A stretch of DNA of 64,000 bases from Prosthecobacter algae. GTDB lineage: Bacteria > Verrucomicrobiota > Verrucomicrobiia > Verrucomicrobiales > Verrucomicrobiaceae. The translations under genes and the position numbers were made by a program. Every line of letters begins with the position of its first letter. Position 1 is the first letter of the stretch. The notes beneath the pieces were generated by a model, which was not told the DNA's origin, searched no databases, and was given only the letters and a program-made list of their open reading frames with translations. Below, piece after piece: positions 19,489-29,334 of this stretch. The DNA is taken from positions 186,001-250,000 of the forward strand of contig NZ_BAABIA010000004.1 in NCBI RefSeq assembly GCF_039542385.1. The letters run 5' to 3'.

Positions 19489-20127
19489 ATGAATCCCGCA
19501 GTGGCAATTTTGATCTCCGCAGTCGTCGGCTACCTCAGTGGTGCGATGCCGTTTGGCTATTGGGCCGGCAAGTTGAAGGGCATGGACATCCGTCAGCATG
19601 GCAGCGGCAACATCGGCGCGACCAATGTGATCCGGGTGCTCGGGAAGGGGATCGGCATTCCGGTGTTCATTCTGGATGCGCTCAAAGGCTGGTTGCCGGT
19701 GTGGCTGGCGGCTTCTTTTTTGGCCAAGCAGGGGGCGGCCACGGAGATCGTCTCTGCTGGGGCCGTGGTGGCGGGCCTTTCGGCGGTGCTGGGGCACATG
19801 TTTACCTTTTGGCTCGGCTTTAAAGGCGGCAAGGGCGTGGCGACAACGGCGGGGGTGCTCCTGGGCATTGCTCCGCTGGCCATGCTGGGCGGTCTAGTGG
19901 TGTGGCTGCTGTTCTTTTTTACCACCCGTTATGTTTCCCTGGCCTCCATGATGGCGGGCGTGGGCGTGGTGGCGACGATGGTGGCGGTGATGGCCCGCGA
20001 TGGACGATGGGATGCGGTGATGCTGGGTTTTGGCGTGCTGATCATGGTGCTGGTGATTGTCCGGCATCGGGCGAACATTGGTCGCATCCTGGCGGGCACG
20101 GAGCCGAAGGCGGGCCGCAAAAAGTGA
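19489..20127 (+). CDS. plsY: Glycerol-3-phosphate acyltransferase PlsY
   Basis: An inner-membrane enzyme that acylates glycerol 3-phosphate with acyl-phosphate, the first step of phospholipid synthesis in most bacteria. The 212-residue length fits, with about six hydrophobic segments. The three PlsY motifs are present: SGNIGATN near residue 38-45, GFKGGKGVATT near 105-115, and RHRANIGRIL toward the C-terminus. Starting at ATG 19489 places the first membrane helix (AILISAVVGYLSGAMPFGYW) at the N-terminus. It is 45 bases before the glycosylase gene on the same strand and may share a transcript. Confidence 0.97.
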   Translation: MNPAVAILISAVVGYLSGAMPFGYWAGKLKGMDIRQHGSGNIGATNVIRVLGKGIGIPVFILDALKGWLPVWLAASFLAKQGAATEIVSAGAVVAGLSAVLGHMFTFWLGFKGGKGVATTAGVLLGIAPLAMLGGLVVWLLFFFTTRYVSLASMMAGVGVVATMVAVMARDGRWDAVMLGFGVLIMVLVIVRHRANIGRILAGTEPKAGRKK

Positions 20128-20172
20128 TCGTGTCCTGCGTCAGTGTGTGTTAGCTCAGTCACCCTCCTTTTT

Positions 20173-21123
20173 ATGCCTCAGCCAGTCGCCGCCGGACTTC
20201 TCAAACAATACCTGGAACAGCGCCAGGTGGCCGGGCAGACCCATGTGGGCCTGCGCCCAGGCGTGCTGGACAAAATGACGGGCCGCAGTGCCCGCCCAGC
20301 GGTGGCTCCTCAACGCGCACCTGAAGGGAGACGGGTGGCGGAATCTTTCTCTGAGGAGCGGGCGGCTCCAGCGTCCTTGCTACGCGAAGCCTTCGTGGCT
20401 CCTGCGGTGGCATCGGCTCCGGTGCAGCCTCCGGCCCGGGTGGCGGCGAAGGCATCTGCGACAGCGCCTGCTTTGATCGAAGTCCCCGGTGCGACCAAGG
20501 CTGAAAAGCTGGCGGCTCTGGCCCAGATCGCCGAGCAGTCGCCTGAGGCGCGTGCTCTGGGCACCCTGCGCGAGACGATGGTCTTTGCTGTGGGCAGTCC
20601 TGATGCGGAAATCATGTTCATCGGTGAAGCGCCGGGCTCTGAAGAGGAGCGCCAGCAGGAACCCTTTGTGGGGCCCGCCGGGCAAAAGCTCACGGGCATC
20701 ATCAAGGCGATGGGGCTGGACCGCAGCGAGGTGTACATCAGCAACATCTGCAAATTTCGCCCGGCCATGGAAAATCAGGGCTGGTCCAACCGCCCGCCGA
20801 CGCCTGTGGAAATGCAGACCTGCCTGCCCTACATCTACACGGAGATCGCCATCATCCAGCCCAAGATCCTGGTGGCACTGGGCAAAACTGCGGCTGAGGG
20901 CCTGGGCCTGAGCGGGCCGGTGAGCAAGCTGCGTGGCCAGTTTTATCAAGTGCAGGGCTTGCCGACGATGGTGACCTTTCACCCCAGCTACATCCTGCGG
21001 GAAGAAAAGATGGCCGATGGTGGTCGCGTGGCCAAACGCCAGGTGTGGGAAGACATGCTGCAGGTGATGGAGAAAACCGGGCTGCCCATCAGCGAGAAAC
21101 AGCGTGCCTATTTTAAAAAGTAG
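20173..21123 (+). CDS. Uracil-DNA glycosylase, type-4-like, lacking two Fe-S cysteines
   Basis: A DNA repair glycosylase of ~316 residues; the ATG at 20173 is preferred over an upstream GTG at 20143. After ~100 low-complexity Ala/Pro/Arg-rich residues the catalytic domain starts near [28 protein letters not shown] (motif A), followed by [19 protein letters not shown], and HPSYILR (motif B). Family-4 enzymes normally carry a C-x2-C pair before motif A as half of a 4Fe-4S site. Here only the two later cysteines remain (in NICKF and MQTCLP), so the cluster is probably absent or differently ligated. The stop codon overlaps the open frame of the following TPR gene, but that gene's likely ATG is 29 bases downstream. 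Confidence 0.85.
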   Translation: MPQPVAAGLLKQYLEQRQVAGQTHVGLRPGVLDKMTGRSARPAVAPQRAPEGRRVAESFSEERAAPASLLREAFVAPAVASAPVQPPARVAAKASATAPALIEVPGATKAEKLAALAQIAEQSPEARALGTLRETMVFAVGSPDAEIMFIGEAPGSEEERQQEPFVGPAGQKLTGIIKAMGLDRSEVYISNICKFRPAMENQGWSNRPPTPVEMQTCLPYIYTEIAIIQPKILVALGKTAAEGLGLSGPVSKLRGQFYQVQGLPTMVTFHPSYILREEKMADGGRVAKRQVWEDMLQVMEKTGLPISEKQRAYFKK

Positions 21124-21151
21124 CCGGATCCGTCTTTCGCGTGTGGTTTCA

Positions 21152-23329
21152 ATGAAACGGTTGCTACGATTTTCCAAAGGCTGCGCAAGCCTCTGCGGAT
21201 CAGCCTTGATGGTCAGCACCGTTCCGGTAAAAAGCCAGGCGGCCGATGTGCAAAAGCGACCCGGCAATTCGGCCTTCAAGGGGCTGGAGTCCAAAGTGGC
21301 GGCCTTGATCCGCGAGTTTCCACGCGCTCTTGCTTTCCGTCCGCCTGAGTCCACCGAGGATGGACAGAGGTACCGCTATGTGGAGGCCGCCAAACCGCTT
21401 TTTGAACGGTTTAATCTGCCAACTGAAGGACTGTATGAGGCGATGAGGAGCTATGTGCTGGGCCGTCTTCTGAAAAAAGACCTGACGGGCACGGAACTGG
21501 CCCGCTTTTACTTCATGATCCAGCGCTATAGTGAGGTGGTGGATGTGGCGCTGATTGCAGGAGAAGAAGCACACCATGCCAAACCTCGCATCTCGGCAAA
21601 TGTGGCGGCTGCCCTGGAACTGGCGGGTTATGCTGCCCTGGAACAGCAGAAGTATGTCGATGCCAAACAGTACTTCACGGTGGCATCTTTGGAAACGGAT
21701 TCCGAAACCGATCTGGGAGCCTGGACCCAGATCCAGACGGCTCTTGCCTACACCCATTTTTTGCTGGCCGACTATCCGGCCCAGTTAAAGACCCTGCGGG
21801 AGGTCATGGAACGTTATCGTCTGACCCTGGGGCCTGGGCACCTGGAAACGCTGCGCTATCACAACGAGCTGGCAGCAGCCTTGTACGATCAGCGCCAGGA
21901 TGCGGCGGCGGAAGCCGAGTATCGCAAGATGCTCCAGAGTTTGGAAGAGAAGGAGGATGCGAACTCCGCCGCGCTGATCTCGGTGCGGAAAAACTTGGCC
22001 TCTGTGCTGGAAAGCTCAAAGCGCTGTGATGAAGCCGAGGCTTTACTGAGGCAAGTTTTGGAATCCCAGCGGAGCACCCTGGGAAAGACCCATGAGGATG
22101 TGATGCGCACGCGGTTTCGCCTGGTGGACATCGTGGTGGAAGGGAAGAAATTCAGCGATGCCGAGAAAGAGATACGCTCTTTGTTAGAATATATCCGGCT
22201 GTATCTGGGGCCGGATCATTATCATTGCCTGATGGGCCGTCGGAAGCTGGCCTCTCTCTACTACAGCACGGGGCGTTTTGCCGAGGCCGCCACCCAGTTT
22301 CAGGTGCTATATGAGGAAGAGCAAAAGGTGCTGGGAGTGAATGACCAGGAATCCTGGAAGACCTACAATGACCTAGGTGTGTGCTACAATGAAATGAACC
22401 AGCCCGACAAAGCAGAGGCGGTATTCAAAAAGGTGCTGGTATGGCAATTAAAGAACCTGCAGCATGATCATTTGGATACGTTGGTAACTCGCAACAATCT
22501 GGGAATTGCTTATGAAAAGCAAAATAAGTTCGAACTCGCCGAAAAGCAATATTTGATCACCCATTTAGCACGCCTGCGCCTCCTGGGTCCCAACCATGAC
22601 CTGACTCGGGCTGCCTCCAACAATTTGACCGCCCTGATGATTAAGGAAAATGATCCTGAGGTGGTTTTGCAGCAGTATCAGGACATCCTTCAGGACCTTT
22701 TGAAAATCCACGGGCCGAAAGGCATCGAGACAGTGACGGTGAGGTTTAACATTGCCCTGAGGCTGGAATCGCTTCTTCGGTACGAAGAGGCGGAAAAACA
22801 ATACAGGATCATTTATGACATCAGGCTGCGGATTCGCGGGAAAACCCATCCGGAGACGATGATTGCTTTTCGTTCGCTCGGTGCCAATCTGCTGAGGCAG
22901 AACCGCGCTGTGGAGGCTGAGGCGATGTTGCGGGAAGGGCTGCCGAATGTGCGGGAGAACCTGAAACCCGACGATGTGGATCTTTTCCATTATCATTCCA
23001 CGTACGCCCGTGCCCTGTCCTCCACAAACAAAGTGGAGGAAGCCATTGCACTTCTGACCGAGACGTTGGAAACGCTCATCAAGTCCAAAGGGGAAAGCTT
23101 TCCGCTGGTGACGAATTTCAAGACTCAGTTGAACCACTGCCGTCAGTTGCAGCAGGCCCAGGTGGCGGCAAAATTAGAGAAGGACAAGATGATTGGAGGT
23201 ATCTCCGCCGCGGCTGTGCTGCAGAGACCTCCGTCATCTGGAGGAAGTCTGCCCATCAATTTGCCTCTGAATCTTCCGACTGTGCCTGTGGCACCTCCAC
23301 CAAAGGGTGTGCCAACCACGAAACCTTGA
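21152..23329 (+). CDS. Secreted tetratricopeptide-repeat protein (kinesin-light-chain-like TPRs)
   Basis: A ~725-residue exported protein made almost entirely of helical repeats. The ATG at 21152 (MKRLLRFSKGCASLCGSALM) begins a plausible signal peptide; an open frame extends upstream to 21104 inside the previous gene. Repeats have the 42-residue TPR_10/TPR_12 spacing seen in kinesin light chains, e.g. LGPGHLETLRYHNELAAALYD and LGKTHEDVMRTRFRLVDI, each ending with LG..H....R or similar. The C-terminus is a Pro-rich tail (LPINLPLNLPTVPVAPPPKG). A protein-interaction scaffold is the expected role. The region 22440-22600 is locally AT-richer. No partner is evident in the neighbourhood. Confidence 0.85.
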   Translation: MKRLLRFSKGCASLCGSALMVSTVPVKSQAADVQKRPGNSAFKGLESKVAALIREFPRALAFRPPESTEDGQRYRYVEAAKPLFERFNLPTEGLYEAMRSYVLGRLLKKDLTGTELARFYFMIQRYSEVVDVALIAGEEAHHAKPRISANVAAALELAGYAALEQQKYVDAKQYFTVASLETDSETDLGAWTQIQTALAYTHFLLADYPAQLKTLREVMERYRLTLGPGHLETLRYHNELAAALYDQRQDAAAEAEYRKMLQSLEEKEDANSAALISVRKNLASVLESSKRCDEAEALLRQVLESQRSTLGKTHEDVMRTRFRLVDIVVEGKKFSDAEKEIRSLLEYIRLYLGPDHYHCLMGRRKLASLYYSTGRFAEAATQFQVLYEEEQKVLGVNDQESWKTYNDLGVCYNEMNQPDKAEAVFKKVLVWQLKNLQHDHLDTLVTRNNLGIAYEKQNKFELAEKQYLITHLARLRLLGPNHDLTRAASNNLTALMIKENDPEVVLQQYQDILQDLLKIHGPKGIETVTVRFNIALRLESLLRYEEAEKQYRIIYDIRLRIRGKTHPETMIAFRSLGANLLRQNRAVEAEAMLREGLPNVRENLKPDDVDLFHYHSTYARALSSTNKVEEAIALLTETLETLIKSKGESFPLVTNFKTQLNHCRQLQQAQVAAKLEKDKMIGGISAAAVLQRPPSSGGSLPINLPLNLPTVPVAPPPKGVPTTKP

Positions 23330-23471
23330 GCAGCCAAACTGATCTATTGATCCCGCAAAGTTTCTGGTAGGAAACATGTGAGCCGAGAAGATGTACAATC
23401 CGTCTGGAGCCCTGATGCAGGCTGTACGTCGTCTTGACTCCTGAGCCTTCCGGCCCAAATCTCCGCCTCCC

Positions 23472-25172
<1,701 letters not shown>

Positions 25173-25191
25173 CGTCCGAATCTTTAAACCG

Positions 25192-25228
25192 AAAAGGGCC
25201 AGTCCGAGTTAACCGGACTGGCCCTTTT
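25192..25228. terminator. Bidirectional terminator between glnS and the DUF1348 gene
   Basis: AAAAGGGCCAGTCCG / CGGACTGGCCCTTTT forms a perfect 15-bp stem with a short AGTTAAC-type loop, with A/T tracts on both flanks. It lies between two convergent stop codons (glnS and the DUF1348 gene) and should serve both. Confidence 0.92.
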
Positions 25229-25237
25229 GCTGCCTGT

Positions 25238-25717
25238 TTACAGTCCAAGATCAGACAGGCTGGGGAAGTCTGCAGGACGTGGGCCGGAAGCATCCCAGGT
25301 GAAGAGCCGCTCGCTGGCCTGGATGGGCAGGTCATTGATGCAAGCGTAGCGGTGATGCATGAGGCCCGCTTCATCGAACTCCCAGTTTTCATTGCCATAG
25401 GAGCGATACCAGTGGCCGGAGTCATCGTGCCATTCATAGGCGAAGCGCACGGCGATGCGGGCTCCGTCAAAGGCCCACAGCTCCTTGATCAGGCGGTAGT
25501 CCAGCTCCCTGCGCCATTTGCGAGTGAGGAACTCGACGATCTGCTCCCGCCCGCGAACAAATTCGGCGCGGTTACGCCATTGGCTGTCTGGGGTGTAAGC
25601 GAGGGAGACTCGCTGGGGATCACGTGAGTTCCAGCCATCCTCGGCAGCGCGCACTTTCAGGGTGGCTGTTTCATGGGTGAAGGGAGGCACAAGAGGGGGC
25701 TTGGGGGTGGTGCTCAT
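25238..25717 (-). CDS. DUF1348 (SnoaL/NTF2-like) protein
   Basis: A ~159-residue protein of the nuclear-transport-factor-2 fold group, DUF1348 family. The ATG at 25717 ([13 protein letters not shown]) is preferred over an upstream open codon at 25807 that would overlap the operators. Family signatures: [55 protein letters not shown] and YGNENWEFD. The function of DUF1348 is not established. It is transcribed divergently from a TetR regulator, with two near-identical palindromes in the gap, so it is very likely the regulator's target. Its job may be detoxification of a small ligand sensed by the TetR protein (inference). Confidence 0.88.
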   Translation of the reverse strand: MSTTPKPPLVPPFTHETATLKVRAAEDGWNSRDPQRVSLAYTPDSQWRNRAEFVRGREQIVEFLTRKWRRELDYRLIKELWAFDGARIAVRFAYEWHDDSGHWYRSYGNENWEFDEAGLMHHRYACINDLPIQASERLFTWDASGPRPADFPSLSDLGL

Positions 25718-25749
25718 GAGAAGGAGTTTTTTGAATGAATTGAAATGAG

Positions 25750-25767
25750 ATAGACAGGTCTGTCTAT
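25750..25767. promoter_or_regulatory. TetR operator O1
   Basis: ATAGACAG-GT-CTGTCTAT is an inverted repeat with perfect 8-base arms, 33 bases upstream of the DUF1348 ATG on the minus strand. The same core recurs at 25787-25804. Size and symmetry fit a TetR-family dimer site. Confidence 0.75.
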
Positions 25768-25786
25768 TGTGTGGCGGCATCAATAG

Positions 25787-25804
25787 ATCGACAGGTCTGT
25801 TTGT
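25787..25804. promoter_or_regulatory. TetR operator O2
   Basis: ATCGACAG-GT-CTGTTTGT repeats the GACAG-GT-CTGT core of O1, 37 bases away and 19 bases upstream of the TetR start codon. Its outer bases are less symmetric, so it may be the weaker, autoregulatory site. Confidence 0.7.
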
Positions 25805-25822
25805 CAATGCTTTGTTAGGCGC

Positions 25823-26476
25823 GTGCCTGCCTCGAAGAAGAAAGCCCCTGCCAAAAAAACCGTCCCGCTGAGTGCCCGGGAGCGCATTGTGCTGACTGCG
25901 TCGCGCTTGTTTTATCAGGATGGAGTGAGGGCGACTGGCATTGATAAAATCATCGCCGAATCTGAGGTGGCGAAGATGTCATTTTACCGTCACTTCCCCT
26001 CGAAAAATGACCTGGTGGCCGAGTATCTACAGCGGCGTCATGAATCCTGGATGAAGTGGTTTGTTGCGGCTGTTGAACAGCGGCTGGCCCAGCCGGGAGC
26101 GGGCCTGGAAGTGATCGCTGAAGTGCTGAGGGAATGGTTTGAAGAACCGAATTTTCGAGGATGTGCCTTCATCAACACGCAGGCCGAAACGCCAGCCGCT
26201 GAGGAGCGTCTCAATGGCGTGATCCGGGATCACAAAGCAGCGCTGCAAACCTACCTGGCGGAGCTGGCCCAACGCTTGGAGCTGGAGGTTCCCGTGCAAA
26301 CGGCTGCGCATGCGATGGTGGTCATTGAGGGCAGCATCGTGCGGGTGCAGATGACCGGAGATCTGACAGTGTGTGATTCTTGCAGCCACCTGCTGCGAAA
26401 GCTGGGCCGCACGGCCCGCCGATCCGACACGGCTTCTGCCGATTCTGGCTTGTCGCCCTATTTCCCAGGCTTCTAA
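25823..26476 (+). CDS. TetR/AcrR-family regulator
   Basis: A one-component repressor of 217 residues. After a Lys/Ala-rich N-terminal tail, the helix-turn-helix domain covers ~18-65: [46 protein letters not shown], the classical TetR signature. The remainder is helical ligand-binding sequence with a C-terminal TetR_C domain. The start is GTG at 25823. Divergent from the DUF1348 gene across two operators, it probably represses both that gene and itself until an unknown ligand binds. Confidence 0.93.
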   Translation: MPASKKKAPAKKTVPLSARERIVLTASRLFYQDGVRATGIDKIIAESEVAKMSFYRHFPSKNDLVAEYLQRRHESWMKWFVAAVEQRLAQPGAGLEVIAEVLREWFEEPNFRGCAFINTQAETPAAEERLNGVIRDHKAALQTYLAELAQRLELEVPVQTAAHAMVVIEGSIVRVQMTGDLTVCDSCSHLLRKLGRTARRSDTASADSGLSPYFPGF

Positions 26477-26531
26477 GCGGTTGTAATGACGGGAGGCAAC
26501 AGCGGGTTAGACACGCCAAAAGGGCAAGAAA

Positions 26532-26557
26532 AAAGGCAGGCCTTGCGGCCTGCCTTT
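26532..26557. terminator. Bidirectional terminator between tetR and 26589 gene
   Basis: AAAGGCAGGCC-TTGC-GGCCTGCCTTT, an 11-bp perfect stem with A-rich sequence before it and T residues after it, between convergent genes. Confidence 0.9.
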
Positions 26558-26588
26558 GTGATGCAATCAATTGTTAGACGTTGCGCGC

Positions 26589-27116
26589 TTACTTGGCCGG
26601 GAAGGGGCTGGTGGCGAGCTTTTTGAAGTCTTCGGTGATCTTGGCGACGGCGTCCTTGGGGCCAGTCAGCTTGATGAAGACGGGAGCGTCAGGGCCGGGG
26701 ATGATGGCACCCAGGAGGGTATAGTCAGCCTTGGCGGTTTTGGGGCCGAACATCGCGCCGTCCATGTAGGTGCCGGTGGCGGTCACCAGGCTCACCTTGG
26801 TACCATTGGCATCCAGCTCTTCGGTCTTGGAGGTGGGAGGGCTTTCAAACTGGCCCAGCCAGCGGTCAATGTTGGCCTTGGTATCGCCTCCCTGGCCGCT
26901 GCCGAAGTAGTAGAACACGGCTTCCAGGGGTTTGTCCGTGCCTTCGATGGTGATCTGCAGGGTGGCTGCGCGCATCGGGCTGCTGGTGGGCACGGAGGTC
27001 CACATGTTGGAGGGCAGGGTGAAGTTCAGGTTCCCGGCAGAGACCTTGCCTTCTTCGGCGCGCAGGCCGGAGGTGGCGATGGTGAGGAGGGCCAGGGTGG
27101 TGAGCAGTCGTTTCAT
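26589..27116 (-). CDS. Secreted hypothetical protein
   Basis: A 175-residue protein with a clear signal peptide (MKRLLTTLALLTIATSGLRA). The mature part starts GKVSAGNLNFTLPSNMWTSVP and looks like a mostly beta domain seen in verrucomicrobial and planctomycetal periplasmic proteins: IEGTDKPLEAVFYYFG, then GGDTKANIDRWLGQF, and VFIKLTGPKDAVAKITEDFKKL at the end. I do not recognise a named family. It follows the azurin-like gene on the same strand but a terminator hairpin (27147-27172) separates them, so it is probably transcribed alone. Confidence 0.8.
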   Translation of the reverse strand: MKRLLTTLALLTIATSGLRAEEGKVSAGNLNFTLPSNMWTSVPTSSPMRAATLQITIEGTDKPLEAVFYYFGSGQGGDTKANIDRWLGQFESPPTSKTEELDANGTKVSLVTATGTYMDGAMFGPKTAKADYTLLGAIIPGPDAPVFIKLTGPKDAVAKITEDFKKLATSPFPAK

Positions 27117-27146
27117 GGTGGGCTGGATGGTGGGTGTCTAAATGGA

Positions 27147-27172
27147 AAGGGCGGACTTGTGAGTCCGCCCTT
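27147..27172. terminator. Terminator after the azurin-like gene
   Basis: AAGGGCGGACT-TGTG-AGTCCGCCCTT forms an 11-bp stem between the stop of the azurin-like gene (27188) and the start of the next minus-strand gene (27116). Confidence 0.85.
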
Positions 27173-27187
27173 GGAGAAAATCAAAGC

Positions 27188-27652
27188 TTACTTGGTGACG
27201 TGCATCACGCCTTTCATCAGCAGCCAGTGGCCGGGGAAGGTGCACATGTAAGGATAGTCGCCAGCTTCGGCAGGGGCGGTGAACTCGATGGTCTCCGTGC
27301 CATTTGGCATGACCAGCTTGGTGTTGGCCAGGATGTCGTCCTTGGAAGCATCGGGCACATAGCTTTTGGCCATGGCCTGGGGGTCGGTCATCATGGCGTT
27401 GGCCTGGGCGCCCACGGCCTGGTCCTTACCTGGCTTGACGAGGATGAAGTTATGCGGCTGGGGAGCGACGCTGCCGGTGTTGTTGAGGGTCAATTTGACT
27501 TTCTGGCCAGCTTTCACGGTCAGGTCGGTCTTGTCATAACCCAGGGGATTGCTGGCGTGAGGCTTGAGCTCAATGGTGGCGACTTCAGCCTCCTGGGCGG
27601 ACACGTTCAAGGAGATCAGGGCGAAGGCGGTAAGGGCAGCTAGTTTCTTCAT
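27188..27652 (-). CDS. Azurin-like type I copper protein (cupredoxin)
   Basis: A small periplasmic blue-copper electron carrier of 154 residues with a signal peptide (MKKLAALTAFALISLNVSA). The four type I copper ligands can be placed: His in APQPHNFIL, and Cys, His and Met in YMCTFPGHWLLMKGVM, with the Cys-x4-His-x4-Met spacing of azurin/auracyanin. Residues KTDLTVKAGQKVKLTLNNTG fit the cupredoxin beta-sandwich. Likely partners are periplasmic cytochromes or dehydrogenases such as those encoded elsewhere in this window (inference). Transcribed alone, with its own terminator. Confidence 0.92.
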   Translation of the reverse strand: MKKLAALTAFALISLNVSAQEAEVATIELKPHASNPLGYDKTDLTVKAGQKVKLTLNNTGSVAPQPHNFILVKPGKDQAVGAQANAMMTDPQAMAKSYVPDASKDDILANTKLVMPNGTETIEFTAPAEAGDYPYMCTFPGHWLLMKGVMHVTK

Positions 27653-27794
27653 GAGTTGTGGTTTAACGGGGGTAGTACGCTAATCGGGCGTCGAAGGGTC
27701 AGATTTTCAACCAATTTCGTCTGCCTGGACTGAACTTTGCGATTTGCGTCAAGGAAAGTTTCAGCGACGTATCACGTATAGAGTGTAATCCCCC

Positions 27795-29165
27795 ATGAAT
27801 CCCTTTCACGAAACAGCCGCCGCCGCGCACCAGATGAGCCGTCGCCATGTCCTCCGCGGACTGGGTACGATGATGTCTTTGCCCTTCCTGGAATCCCTGG
27901 GCGGCAAGGCCTTTGCGTCTGCTGCGGCGCAGGCACCAGCCAAAGCTCCCATGCGTGCGGCCTGGCTGTACATTCCGAATGGAGTGAACGTGAAAGAGTG
28001 GTTTCCTACGGGCGAAGGCACTGGCTACGAGCTGAGCCCGACGCTGAAGGAAATCGAACGTCATCGCAATGAGTTCATGGTGGTCTCTGGGCTGGCCCAG
28101 GACAAGGCCCGCTCCCATGGCAATGGCGGCGGTGACCATGCACGTGCTACCTCCACCTTCCTGACGGGCTGCATGCCGAAGAAAACGGCTGGCTCCGACA
28201 TCCAGTTGGGTGTTTCGGTGGACCAGATCGCTGCCCAGAAGATCGGCCACCTGACGCGCCTCCCGTCTCTGGAACTGAGCACCGATGGTCAGCGCAGCTC
28301 CGGCCGCTGCGACAGCGGCTACTCCTGCGCCTACCAGTTCAACCTGGCCTGGAAAAATGAAACCATGCCGATGGCCCCTGAAATGGACCCCCGGCTGGTC
28401 TTTGAACGTCTTTTTGGTTATGGTGCTTCGGGAGCCAAAGGGGCCGATGGTGCCCGCCGCCAGCGCTTGCAGAAGAGCATCCTTGATACCGTGCTGGGCG
28501 AGGCGAAGTCCCTGCAGGGCAAGGTGAACGGGAATGACAAACGCAAGCTGGATGAATACTACAGCAGTGTGCGAGACATCGAACTGCGCATCGAACGTGC
28601 GGAGAAATTCACGGCCAGCTTGCCGAAAGATTACCCAGTGCCGGAAGGCATCCCTGAATCCTATGAGGAGCACATCCACATGATGTTCGACCTCCTGACG
28701 CTGGCTTTCCAGACGGACACCACCCGTCTCTGCACCTTCATGCTTGCCCATGACGGCAGCAACCGCAGCTTCCCCCAGATCGGTGTGCCGGATGCCCACC
28801 ATTATCTCTCCCACCATGAGAGCGATGAGCAAAAGCTGGAAAAAATCGCCAAGATTGACCGCTTTTACATGCGTCAGTTTGGCTACTTCCTGGATAAGCT
28901 GAAGGCGACGAAAGAGGGCGATGGCAATCTTTTGGACAATAGCATGATCGTTTTCGGCGGCGGCATCGGCGATGGCAACCGTCATAATCATGACAATCTG
29001 CCCATCCTGCTTGCAGGCCGTGCGGGTGGCACCTGGACGCCGGGCAAACGCATTGTGCTGCCAGGAGAGACCCCGATGACCAACTTGTATCTGTCCATGC
29101 TGGACCGCCTGGGTGTGCGGGCTGAGCGCGTGGGAGATAGCTCGGGCGTGCTCCAGGTGAGCTGA
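27795..29165 (+). CDS. DUF1552 family secreted protein
   Basis: A 456-residue protein of DUF1552, a family expanded in Verrucomicrobia/Planctomycetes. The N-terminus has a twin-arginine-type signal (SRRHVLRGLGTMMSLPFL). Characteristic stretches are AWLYIPNGVNVKEWFPTGEG, DHARATSTFLTG, ELSTDGQRSSGRCDSGYSCAY, and DGNRHNHDNLPILLAGRAGG near the C-terminus, resembling the sulfatase-like/DUF1501 fold. DUF1552 genes often follow a DUF1592/DUF1588 cytochrome gene; that partner is missing here. The biochemical function is unknown. A terminator follows. Confidence 0.92.
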   Translation: MNPFHETAAAAHQMSRRHVLRGLGTMMSLPFLESLGGKAFASAAAQAPAKAPMRAAWLYIPNGVNVKEWFPTGEGTGYELSPTLKEIERHRNEFMVVSGLAQDKARSHGNGGGDHARATSTFLTGCMPKKTAGSDIQLGVSVDQIAAQKIGHLTRLPSLELSTDGQRSSGRCDSGYSCAYQFNLAWKNETMPMAPEMDPRLVFERLFGYGASGAKGADGARRQRLQKSILDTVLGEAKSLQGKVNGNDKRKLDEYYSSVRDIELRIERAEKFTASLPKDYPVPEGIPESYEEHIHMMFDLLTLAFQTDTTRLCTFMLAHDGSNRSFPQIGVPDAHHYLSHHESDEQKLEKIAKIDRFYMRQFGYFLDKLKATKEGDGNLLDNSMIVFGGGIGDGNRHNHDNLPILLAGRAGGTWTPGKRIVLPGETPMTNLYLSMLDRLGVRAERVGDSSGVLQVS

Positions 29166-29189
29166 TTTTACGGAGATTTGGAAAATTCT

Positions 29190-29221
29190 AAATGGCCGTC
29201 TGCTTTGGCAGACGGCCATTT
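29190..29221 (+). terminator. Terminator after the DUF1552 gene
   Basis: AAATGGCCGTCTGC-TTTG-GCAGACGGCCATTT, a 14-bp perfect stem running into TTTTTTCG, 24 bases after the stop codon. Confidence 0.95.
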
Positions 29222-29334
29222 TTTCGTTTCCTTACGATCTTAACGCGTTACGTTGTAGGAACTTAACACTTCCATATATTTAACAAGAGAGGGGCGTTGC
29301 ATGAGAGCGTCTCCAGTTTTAATAATCCCTGCTC

